Assembly: GCA_030621105.1 (NCBI GenBank)
Contig: JAUXIH010000018.1
Coordinates: forward strand, 1-12,489
Direction of reading: 5' to 3'
DNA from: Dehalococcoidia bacterium
Lineage (GTDB): Bacteria; Chloroflexota; Dehalococcoidia; GIF9; AB-539-J10
Length of the DNA: 12,489 bases
The notes under the pieces are model-generated. The model saw nothing but the letters and a program-made list of their open reading frames with translations. It ran no database searches and had not been told where the DNA came from. The position numbers and the translations under genes were made by a program. The stretch's first letter is position 1; each line of letters opens with the position of its first letter. This document shows, piece after piece, positions 7,795 through 12,489 of the stretch.

Positions 7795-8442
7795 ATGCAG
7801 ATTACCATTGTATATGATAATGAAGTTCTCCGGGATGAACTGATATCGGGCTGGGGTTTTTCTGCTCTGATACAGGGCGAAGGGATTCCAACAATGTTAT
7901 TTGATACGGGGGGCGATAGCTTTACTTTGCTACATAATATGGAAGAGTTAGGTATTGATTCTGAAAAACTGGAAGTAGTGGTAATTTCTCATCCTCATGG
8001 TGATCACACTGGAGGCCTTTCTGAGATTCTTCGGCGTAATCCTTCAACCGAGCTATATGTGACTAAGTCATTTCGAGAGAAGGGTGTGGGAGGAAAAATA
8101 ACTGTAGTGGATAAAGCAACTGAGATCTGTAAAGATATTTTCTCTACAGGAGAAATATCAGGTATAGAGCAATCCCTTGTGCTCAGGTCAGATTATGGGG
8201 TTTTTGTACTTACAGGATGTTCTCATCCAGGTCCTGCAAGAATACTATCAGCTGCCTCTAAATTTGGTAAGCTCTATGGTATCGCTGGAGGGTTTGGCCC
8301 CCACGATCCCAAGAAATTTCGGAGCTTTCCCGATCTGTCACTTATATATCCCTGTCATTGCTCTGTATATAAGCGAGAGATGGTAAAGATGTTCCCAGAT
8401 AAGGTAGTAAAATGTGGTGTGGGGCTAAAAATTAACTTATAG
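7795..8442 (+). CDS. Metallo-beta-lactamase-fold hydrolase, COG1237 (MJ0301-like) type
   Basis: The 215-residue protein carries the MBL metal motif HPHGDH (66-71) after the FDTGGD strand-turn (36-41), with H144 in LTGCSHPG as a further ligand and PCHCS (186-190) near the C-terminus. This pattern fits the COG1237 branch, which includes proteins annotated as dihydropterin-RFAP synthase-like; the true reaction is usually unknown. The GGF (165-167) segment, usually followed directly by His in this branch as I recall it, is here GGFGPH, with His three residues on. The ATG at 7795 immediately follows an in-frame TAA (7792-7794), so it is the earliest possible start, yet no ribosome binding site is visible. 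The stop touches the convergent yggS-like stop with no spacer. Confidence 0.88.
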   Translation: MQITIVYDNEVLRDELISGWGFSALIQGEGIPTMLFDTGGDSFTLLHNMEELGIDSEKLEVVVISHPHGDHTGGLSEILRRNPSTELYVTKSFREKGVGGKITVVDKATEICKDIFSTGEISGIEQSLVLRSDYGVFVLTGCSHPGPARILSAASKFGKLYGIAGGFGPHDPKKFRSFPDLSLIYPCHCSVYKREMVKMFPDKVVKCGVGLKINL

Positions 8443-9126
8443 TTAGTAATCTCTCTCCCCAAATATCCTTGTTCCTATTCTAACCATGTTGGCCCCTTCC
8501 TCTATAGCTATTTTGTAAGAGTTGCTCATGCCCATTGAGAGATACTCCATCTCCACATTAGGCAGGTTGAGCTTTTTAAGCTGCTCGAATATCCTCCGTG
8601 TTTCTTTAAAATAAGGTCTCGAATCCTCGGGGTCTCCAAATCGCGGCCCCATAGTCATGAGTCCTTCAACCTTCAAATTTTTAAGAAACGCGAGTCTCTT
8701 TATAAGCGGTGCTACATTCTGGGGTAATACCCCTGATTTTTGTGCCTCTCGACCACTATTGATTTCAACAAGTACAGGCATTACTTTGTTAATCTGTGCG
8801 CACCTCTGGTCAATTTCTTTAGCTATTTCCCAAGAATCAACTGTTTCTATCATGTCAAACATTTCTACCATAGTCTTTCGCACATTGTGTTTTTGCATGG
8901 TGCCTATGAAATGCCACTGTGCCTCTCTATCTATACTTGTGTAAGCTTGTTTTGCTTCATTAATATAGTTTTGTCCAATAATTTTCACTCCGGCTTGAAT
9001 CGCCTGAGATATCTCTTGAGGAGTTCTCTTTTTTACTGCAGCTACTAAGTTAATTCCATCAGGAAGTTCCGCCAGTATAGCTTTTACATTATCCTTAATC
9101 ATGTCTGTTGATATTGTAACAGACAC
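8443..9126 (-). CDS. YggS/PLPBP-family pyridoxal phosphate homeostasis protein
   Basis: YggS-type proteins are single-domain TIM barrels that bind PLP, have no known catalytic turnover, and help B6 and amino-acid homeostasis. In 227 residues the family marks are NLVAAVKKRT (26-35) with K32 as the expected PLP lysine, WHFIGTMQKHNVRK (71-84), KSGV (130-133), GLMTMG (155-160) and the phosphate-binding C-terminus SMGMS (197-201) and VRIGTRIFGERDY (215-227). Two usual family residues differ: GEN is GQN (51-53), and the Asp after SMGMS is S203. This suggests a divergent subgroup. The start shown is GTG with no clear ribosome binding site; ATG at codon 9 (9102) is an alternative. The gene diverges from the recombinase and abuts the MBL gene tail to tail. 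Confidence 0.93.
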   Translation of the reverse strand: MSVTISTDMIKDNVKAILAELPDGINLVAAVKKRTPQEISQAIQAGVKIIGQNYINEAKQAYTSIDREAQWHFIGTMQKHNVRKTMVEMFDMIETVDSWEIAKEIDQRCAQINKVMPVLVEINSGREAQKSGVLPQNVAPLIKRLAFLKNLKVEGLMTMGPRFGDPEDSRPYFKETRRIFEQLKKLNLPNVEMEYLSMGMSNSYKIAIEEGANMVRIGTRIFGERDY

Positions 9127-9157
9127 TTGACAAACATATGGTTTGACTGAGTATAAT
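9127..9157 (+). promoter_or_regulatory. Promoter of the tyrosine recombinase gene
   Basis: A perfect -35 TTGACA (9127-9132) and a perfect -10 TATAAT (9152-9157) are separated by 19 nt, slightly long. The predicted transcript would start near 9164. It would exclude the TTG at 9143 and supports the ATG at 9188 as the recombinase start. On the minus strand the same AT-rich box reads TATTAT/TATACT and could serve the divergent yggS-like gene, although no good -35 is seen for that direction. Confidence 0.55.
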
Positions 9158-9174
9158 ATCCCTTACACTCAGTC
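9145..9174. promoter_or_regulatory. Inverted repeat bracketing the -10 box (candidate operator)
   Basis: Arms GACTGAGT (9145-9152) and ACTCAGTC (9167-9174) are perfectly complementary and separated by 14 nt that contain the -10 box and the expected start point. A dimeric regulator bound here would block the recombinase promoter. The right arm ends directly before the GAGG ribosome binding site (9175-9178), so an RNA hairpin near the 5' end is an alternative reading. An 8-bp repeat can occur by chance; the position makes it notable. Confidence 0.4.
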
Positions 9175-9187
9175 GAGGATAAAGACT

Positions 9188-10132
9188 ATGTTACGATACG
9201 TTGATGATTTCTTGCTTAACCTGCAGGCTAATAAGTACTCCCCAGAGACAGTCTATAGTTATGAGAGGGATCTAACTGTTTTTGCTACTTTCCTGCAGGA
9301 AAGTAGCGTTGAATTTGAAAATCTTAGCAAGCGAGACATAATTTACTATAAAGCATATTTGGCATCCAGGGATCGCAAGACAGCCAATCTAAGCCCTCAT
9401 GGAGGCAAAGAGCTCAATCCCCGATCCATAAACCACATACTTTCTGCCCTACGCTCCTATTTGCGATATCTAATTGAAATGGATCGTCCTTGTCCATTGC
9501 CCCCAGAGGCTGTTAAGCTTGCCAAGGCAGGCCATAGTCACCCCCAGGTTGCTGAACTTGATCAATTGCATCAACTCATTGAATCTCCGACACACATGGA
9601 ATCAAAACCCAGTATAGCCTTAAGAAATCGGGCTATATTAGAAGTGCTGTTTGCCACTGGCATGAGAATCTCAGAATTATGCAATCTCAATCGAAGTCAA
9701 ATTGATGGGAGTGGGCGAATCTTTATTACTGGTAAGGGTAGAAAACAACGCTTTGTTTACTTGACTCCCCGGGCTAGACAACATCTTAATGCTTATTTGG
9801 CTACTCGACATGATAATTGTCCTGCCTTGTTTATTCCTTACGCTGGTAGGAATGTGTTTAAACGAGGAAGGAGGATCTCTACTAACTATGTGCAGGAAAG
9901 GATTAAGCGATATAGAGAGAAGCTAAAGATAAATGTGCCCACCTCAGCGCACTCCCTGAGGCATGGTTTTGCCACTTACTTGGCTGAGCGTGGGGCTAAC
10001 CCTGCGGCTCTACAAATTCTCCTAGGACATGAGTCTCTTAACACCACTACACGATATGTTCATACCTCAGACAAATATGCGGAGGAGACACATCACAAGT
10101 TCCATCCCCTCGCTCAGCCAGAGGATGTTTAG
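9188..10132 (+). CDS. Tyrosine recombinase, XerC/XerD type
   Basis: Tyrosine recombinases cut and rejoin DNA through a covalent phosphotyrosine; Xer members resolve chromosome dimers at dif. From the ATG at 9188 the protein has 314 residues: a SAM-like N-terminal core-binding domain (about 1-105) and a catalytic domain. The catalytic residues are complete: R160 in TGMRISEL, K183 in GKGRKQR, H255 and R258 in SAHSLRHGFATYL, H281 in LGHESLNTT, and the nucleophile Y290 in TRYVH. The frame is open back to a TTG at 9143, but that lies upstream of the promoter's -10 box, while GAGG (9175-9178) precedes 9188 at good spacing. The length and lack of extra domains favour a Xer housekeeping or Xer-like role over a phage integrase. 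The gene contains a 24-bp perfect palindrome at 9284-9307. Confidence 0.93.
   Translation: MLRYVDDFLLNLQANKYSPETVYSYERDLTVFATFLQESSVEFENLSKRDIIYYKAYLASRDRKTANLSPHGGKELNPRSINHILSALRSYLRYLIEMDRPCPLPPEAVKLAKAGHSHPQVAELDQLHQLIESPTHMESKPSIALRNRAILEVLFATGMRISELCNLNRSQIDGSGRIFITGKGRKQRFVYLTPRARQHLNAYLATRHDNCPALFIPYAGRNVFKRGRRISTNYVQERIKRYREKLKINVPTSAHSLRHGFATYLAERGANPAALQILLGHESLNTTTRYVHTSDKYAEETHHKFHPLAQPEDV
9284..9307. repeat. Perfect 24-bp palindrome inside the recombinase gene
   Basis: GCTACTTTCCTG (9284-9295) is followed with no spacer by its exact reverse complement CAGGAAAGTAGC (9296-9307), centred on a CTGCAG hexamer. As RNA it would give a stem of about 10 bp with a tight TGCA loop, near codons 33-40. 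As DNA it is a two-fold symmetric site of a size that a dimeric protein or recombinase could bind. The function is unknown. Confidence 0.8.
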
Positions 10133-10168
10133 TATTATGTCAAGCTAATTTGCCTACTAAAAGAAGAG

Positions 10169-10846
10169 ATGATGAACAAATATCTTAAGCCCACATGGGA
10201 AATTGATTGTACAGGGAAGGTAGTCAGGGAAACAGCTCAAGAGCTAGTTAAAGGCCAAAATGATGTTAGTGAACAAGCTAAACAACTTTTCTACTTTGTG
10301 CGCGACAAAATTCGATATAACATGTACGTCCCTTTCTATTTCATAGTCCAGGGTCATGAAGAAGCGGTGCCAGCAAGCATATTGCTGGAGTGGCGTGAGG
10401 CTCAATGTGCTCAAAAGGCAGTTCTTCTTGCTGCCCTAGCTCGAGCTGTGGGAATTCCTGCTAGACTGAGATTTGCTGACATCCGCAATCATCTCCTCCC
10501 TCGAAAGGCACTTAATGTACTAGGCACAGATCTACTGACATATCACGGCTATAATGAACTGTATATCAACGAGCAATGGATTAAGGTTACCCCTGCGTTT
10601 GACCTAACAATGTGCCGGAGAAATCGGATTACCCCTGTAGAGTTTGATGGAAGGCATCATGCTACATTCCACTCACATAACCAGGATGGCAAGTTGCATA
10701 TTGAATACATGCTGGACCATGGATGTTGCGACCACCTACCGCTGCAAGAGATATTGAATGCATGGCAACACACCTATGGGCCTGCGTATGTAGCACAAGT
10801 TGGGACGCAACCAAAAAGTAAACTACCTCTTAAATGGGCCCGGTAG
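10169..10846 (+). CDS. Transglutaminase-like cysteine hydrolase (DUF/COG1305-type)
   Basis: The 225-residue protein has the core of the transglutaminase/arylamine-acetyltransferase-like fold. A helical region (34-52) leads to the nucleophile C80 in EAQCAQKAVLLAALARAVGIPARL, then H126 in YHGYNELYI and D145 in VTPAFDL, giving an ordered Cys-His-Asp triad. Bacterial members are proteases or amidases of mostly unknown substrate. No signal peptide or membrane segment is seen, so it should be cytoplasmic. A second Cys/His-rich patch, DHGCCDH (183-189), lies near the C-terminus. AAGAAGAG (10161-10168) directly precedes ATG codons at 10169 and 10172, and either could be used. The gene follows the recombinase by 36 nt. 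Its last codons (10835-10846) overlap the opposite-strand tRNA by 12 nt. Confidence 0.87.
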   Translation: MMNKYLKPTWEIDCTGKVVRETAQELVKGQNDVSEQAKQLFYFVRDKIRYNMYVPFYFIVQGHEEAVPASILLEWREAQCAQKAVLLAALARAVGIPARLRFADIRNHLLPRKALNVLGTDLLTYHGYNELYINEQWIKVTPAFDLTMCRRNRITPVEFDGRHHATFHSHNQDGKLHIEYMLDHGCCDHLPLQEILNAWQHTYGPAYVAQVGTQPKSKLPLKWAR

Positions 10847-10906
10847 GGTTCGAACCTACGACCAACCGGTTATGAGCCGGCCGCTCTGCCACTGAGCTAC
10901 GAGCCC
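10835..10906 (-). tRNA. tRNA with CAT anticodon, most like tRNA-Ile2 (lysidine type); possibly elongator tRNA-Met
   Basis: Read on the minus strand, 72 nt fold as a complete cloverleaf: acceptor GGGCTCG/CGGGCCC, D arm GCTC/GAGC with a 7-nt loop, anticodon stem GCCGG/CCGGT with loop CTCATAA, variable TGGTC, T arm GTAGG/CCTAC with TTCGAAC, and discriminator A. The 3' CCA is not encoded as a separate addition. It is not initiator tRNA, because position 1 pairs with 72 and the anticodon stem lacks the GGG/CCC run. The anticodon arm and GGTCGTAGGTTCGA segment resemble, from memory, Bacillus tRNA-Ile2, whose CAU is converted to lysidine-AU to read AUA. C4-G69 also fits that class. Identity between Ile2 and Met is inference. 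Confidence 0.9.
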
Positions 10907-10907
10907 A

Positions 10908-10982
10908 TGGAGCGGGAGACGGGATTCGAACCCGCGACATCCTGCTTGGAAGGCAGGAACTCTACCGCTGAGTTACTCCCGC
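10908..10982 (-). tRNA. tRNA-Gly (TCC), CCA end encoded
   Basis: On the minus strand a full cloverleaf is visible: acceptor GCGGGAG/CTCCCGC, D arm ACTC/GAGT with loop AGCGGTA, anticodon stem CCTGC/GCAGG with loop CTTCCAA (anticodon TCC), T arm GCGGG/CCCGT with TTCGAAT, and discriminator T as usual for bacterial glycine tRNAs. A CCA follows directly (10910 down to 10908), so the mature 3' end is probably encoded. Only one base (10907) separates it from the CAT tRNA downstream. The two are almost certainly co-transcribed, with glycine first. Confidence 0.95.
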
Positions 10983-10993
10983 TTTTACTTGCC

Positions 10994-11022
10994 AGTTTAG
11001 CAAGCACATTACAATGGGTCAA
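10994..11022 (-). promoter_or_regulatory. Promoter of the tRNA-Gly/tRNA-CAT pair
   Basis: On the minus strand TTGACC (11022-11017) and TAAACT (10999-10994) are spaced exactly 17 nt. Transcription would start near 10987, about five bases before the tRNA-Gly 5' end. A small perfect inverted repeat, CTTAGC/GCTAAG (11027-11041), lies just upstream of the -35 box. No U-rich terminator hairpin is visible after the second tRNA. Confidence 0.55.
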
Positions 11023-11112
11023 ACCTCTTAGCAGCGCTAAGCAACGGTTCAGGTTTCTTTGGGTAGTGTTGTTGTTGCCATGAAATTCTGTGGTATAACC
11101 ATCCATTACGCT

Positions 11113-11148
11113 TTCAAGCGGCAGATAAACTCCTATCTGCCGCTTGAA
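11113..11148. repeat. 15-bp perfect inverted repeat, likely hairpin 3' of the hydratase gene
   Basis: Arms TTCAAGCGGCAGATA (11113-11127) and TATCTGCCGCTTGAA (11134-11148) pair perfectly around a 6-nt loop. The element begins 24 nt past the stop of the minus-strand hydratase gene, where a terminator would be expected, and before the tRNA promoter. Neither strand has a T run after the stem, so it is not a canonical intrinsic terminator. It could protect the 3' end of the mRNA, act with a termination factor, or be a dispersed palindromic repeat. Confidence 0.7.
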
Positions 11149-11171
11149 GTGGACACAAATAGATATACCAG

Positions 11172-11954
11172 TTATTTCCCTGTAAATGTAGGCCTTCTCT
11201 TCTCTAAAAACGCTGATACACCTTCGGTAAGATCACTCGTGCTCCAACATAGAGATTGGCATTCAATCTCCAGAATCTTGGCATCATCTAAGGCCATATC
11301 CTGACCGTAAGTGATAGCATACTTGGCCATCTTTAATGCAAACGGTGGTTTTTTAGCCAGCATCTCAGCAAATTTTCTCACCTCGGCCATAAGCGTTGCT
11401 GCAGGGAACAATTTGTTTACCAATCCTACTTCATAAGCACGCTGTGCTGTAACATTACGAGCGCCGTAAATTATCTCTTTGGCTATGCCTGTGCCAACTA
11501 AGCGAGGTAATCTTTGCGTTCCTCCTCCACCGGGAATCAGCCCGAGGCCAGTCTCAGGTTGCCCAAACACAGAGTTATCAGATGCAAATCTAATATCGCA
11601 ACTCATAGCTAACTCTTGGCCGCCACCCAAGCAAAAACCCTGTATGGCAGCAATCGTTGGTTTTGGCATGACTTCCAAGCTTCTGAAGACACGATGGAAC
11701 TGGTCCATGAGTAACATTACTTCGCGGGGGCTCTTGTCTTTAAACTCAGTGATATCGGCCCCAGCAACAAAAGACTTCCCGCCAGCACCAGTGATAATAA
11801 CAACCCTGATGTTATCATCAATCTCACATTTGGCCCTAACATCATCAAGCTCTTCTAATGTCGCAGCATTAAGAGCATTGAGGGCCTTGGGACGATTGAT
11901 AGTGACCGTAGCAACACTACCTTCCACATCAAACAATAGATTTTTGTACGCCAT
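11172..11954 (-). CDS. Enoyl-CoA hydratase, crotonase family
   Basis: Crotonases hydrate trans-2-enoyl-CoA to 3-hydroxyacyl-CoA in fatty-acid and related acyl-CoA metabolism. The 260-residue protein carries the oxyanion-hole segments AGADI (64-68) and GFCLGGGQELAM (106-117), and both hydratase glutamates: E114 in GGGQEL and E134 in FGQPETGLGLIPGGGGTQRL. Keeping both is what is expected of a true hydratase rather than an isomerase or hydrolase relative. The short CoA ester used (crotonyl-CoA or other) cannot be told from sequence. A GGGGG ribosome binding site (11966-11962 on the minus strand) lies 7 nt before the ATG. The gene stands alone, diverges from rplU, and is followed by a 15-bp hairpin. 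Confidence 0.95.
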   Translation of the reverse strand: MAYKNLLFDVEGSVATVTINRPKALNALNAATLEELDDVRAKCEIDDNIRVVIITGAGGKSFVAGADITEFKDKSPREVMLLMDQFHRVFRSLEVMPKPTIAAIQGFCLGGGQELAMSCDIRFASDNSVFGQPETGLGLIPGGGGTQRLPRLVGTGIAKEIIYGARNVTAQRAYEVGLVNKLFPAATLMAEVRKFAEMLAKKPPFALKMAKYAITYGQDMALDDAKILEIECQSLCWSTSDLTEGVSAFLEKRRPTFTGK

Positions 11955-12019
11955 AACAAATCCCCCTTTTTACTAATTCGAGAAGAACAACTGCAGGCTC
12001 AATCATTCAACTCGGCCCT

Positions 12020-12028
12020 ATTATAGCA
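12020..12028 (-). promoter_or_regulatory. Extended -10 promoter of the enoyl-CoA hydratase gene
   Basis: On the minus strand TGCTATAAT (12028-12020) is a perfect extended -10 box. A -35 match at normal spacing is poor, which is common with extended -10 promoters. The start point near 12013 would leave a leader of about 60 nt before the hydratase ATG. Confidence 0.5.
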
Positions 12029-12054
12029 CAAGATGGCCCAGAAAATTGAAAAGC

Positions 12055-12074
12055 AATGTTATTCATATAACATT
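12055..12074. promoter_or_regulatory. Palindrome between divergent hydratase and rplU promoters
   Basis: AATGTTAT (12055-12062) and ATAACATT (12067-12074) are perfect inverted arms around TCAT. The site lies about 40-60 bp upstream of both predicted start points, where a regulator could act on either promoter. It is AT-rich, so chance is a real alternative. Confidence 0.35.
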
Positions 12075-12091
12075 TCTGATAGCATATCTGT

Positions 12092-12120
12092 TTGACACTG
12101 GGAAGCTATAATGATAAGGT
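12092..12120 (+). promoter_or_regulatory. Promoter region of rplU-rpmA
   Basis: A perfect TTGACA (12092-12097) lies 17 nt before TAAGGT (12115-12120). A perfect TATAAT (12107-12112) lies only 9 nt from the TTGACA and lacks another good -35 box. Either reading puts transcription start at about 12118 or later, downstream of the in-frame ATG at 12111. Confidence 0.5.
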
Positions 12121-12146
12121 TTATCTTCTTTCCCGGAGGTGTTGAG

Positions 12147-12467
12147 ATTTACGCAATTGTTGAAACAGGTGGTAAGCAATATAAGGTTACTCCAGAGCAA
12201 AAGGTGAGGGTTGATGGGCTGGACGTCCCTAGTGGTAAGACAATCGAGTTAGATCGCGTGCTGTTAATTGAAAGCGCTGGTAATACAATTATAGGAACTC
12301 CAACTATTGCAAAGGCTAAAGTTATCGCGACATCACTGGGTGAGATTAAAGGCGATAAGCTCATAGTGTTTAAGTATAAGTCCAAGGTTAGATATCGCAG
12401 AAAGTTAGGGCATCACCAGACTTATACAAGCCTGATGATAAATAAGATTGTTAAGCCGGAGTCTTAA
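12147..12467 (+). CDS. rplU: 50S ribosomal protein L21, probable ATT start
   Basis: L21 binds 23S rRNA in the large subunit. The protein reads YAIVETGGKQYKV at its N-terminus and has the C-terminal signature KYKSKVRYRRKLGHHQTYT, both diagnostic. I place the start at ATT (12147). It gives the usual M-YAIVETGGKQY beginning and 106 residues, the normal length, and it sits 7 nt after a perfect GGAGG (12135-12139). The only in-frame ATG, at 12111, would add 12 atypical residues, would put the ribosome binding site inside the coding region, and lies within or beside the promoter -10 box. No in-frame ATG, GTG or TTG occurs between. The rpmA start follows the stop by 2 nt. Confidence 0.93.
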   Translation: MYAIVETGGKQYKVTPEQKVRVDGLDVPSGKTIELDRVLLIESAGNTIIGTPTIAKAKVIATSLGEIKGDKLIVFKYKSKVRYRRKLGHHQTYTSLMINKIVKPES

Positions 12468-12469
12468 AT

Positions 12470-12489
12470 ATGGCGCATAAAAAAGGTGG
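12470..12489 (+). CDS. rpmA: 50S ribosomal protein L27, 5' fragment cut by window end
   Basis: The last 20 bases encode MAHKKGG, the conserved N-terminus of L27, which reaches the peptidyl-transferase centre. The gene starts 2 nt after the rplU stop, the common rplU-rpmA order. There is no N-terminal extension of the kind that is cleaved by Prp in many Firmicutes, and no prp-like gene lies between the two. The rest lies outside the window. Confidence 0.9.

Noticed and set aside
9143..9187. TTG at 9143 as the recombinase start (adds 15 residues)
   Set aside because: It lies upstream of the TATAAT box and has no ribosome binding site; ATG 9188 has both a fitting transcript and GAGG.
9188..10982. 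Tyrosine recombinase near tRNA genes as an integrated mobile element
   Set aside because: The protein looks like Xer, no duplicated tRNA 3' end (att repeat) is seen in the window, and no phage, plasmid or transposon genes are nearby.
10897..11304. Open frames over the tRNA pair and the region beyond (10897-11106 minus, 11059-11304 plus)
   Set aside because: They run through tRNA sequence or antisense to the hydratase gene, resemble no family and lack ribosome binding sites.

Overview
The window looks like ordinary bacterial chromosome at roughly 40-45% GC (estimated by eye) with densely packed genes. It reads like a Chloroflexota/Dehalococcoidia-type genome. That assignment rests on protein style and on the combination of dapF, dapL (the LL-diaminopimelate aminotransferase route to meso-DAP and lysine) and hflX, together with rplU-rpmA lacking any gene between them. 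It is an inference; no rRNA or other phylogenetic marker is present to confirm it.

Region 1 (28-7309, all + strand) is one long run of closely spaced or overlapping genes: tpiA, miaA, dapF, dapL, hflX, an M20-family metallohydrolase, and a histone-deacetylase-fold amidohydrolase. Gaps run from -16 to +81 nt, so the run is probably one or a few operons. It mixes central carbon metabolism, tRNA modification, lysine/DAP synthesis, a ribosome-associated GTPase and two zinc deacylases of unknown substrate. Region 2 (7310-8442, +) has its own leader and carries a small MTH1187/thiamine-binding-fold protein and a COG1237-type metallo-beta-lactamase-fold protein. Region 3 (8443-10846) has a minus-strand YggS/PLPBP-type PLP protein. 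It abuts the lactamase-fold gene tail to tail with no spacer and diverges from a XerC/D-type tyrosine recombinase, which is followed by a transglutaminase-like cysteine hydrolase.

Region 4 (10835-11982) is on the minus strand: tRNA-Gly(TCC) and a CAT-anticodon tRNA (most like tRNA-Ile2), with a good promoter of their own, and upstream of them a crotonase-family enoyl-CoA hydratase followed by a strong 15-bp hairpin. Region 5 (11983-12489) is the divergent intergenic region and the start of rplU-rpmA (ribosomal proteins L21 and L27); rpmA is cut by the window end.

There is no CRISPR array, transposon, rRNA or obvious new defence system. The most interesting signals are small: (i) rplU appears to start at an ATT codon, because the only upstream ATG lies inside or next to its own promoter; (ii) a perfect 24-bp palindrome lies inside the recombinase gene; (iii) three arms near the end of dapF can form two mutually exclusive hairpins just ahead of dapL; (iv) an inverted repeat brackets the recombinase -10 box and another lies midway between the divergent hydratase and rplU promoters; (v) a very tight tRNA pair overlaps the 3' end of a protein gene.
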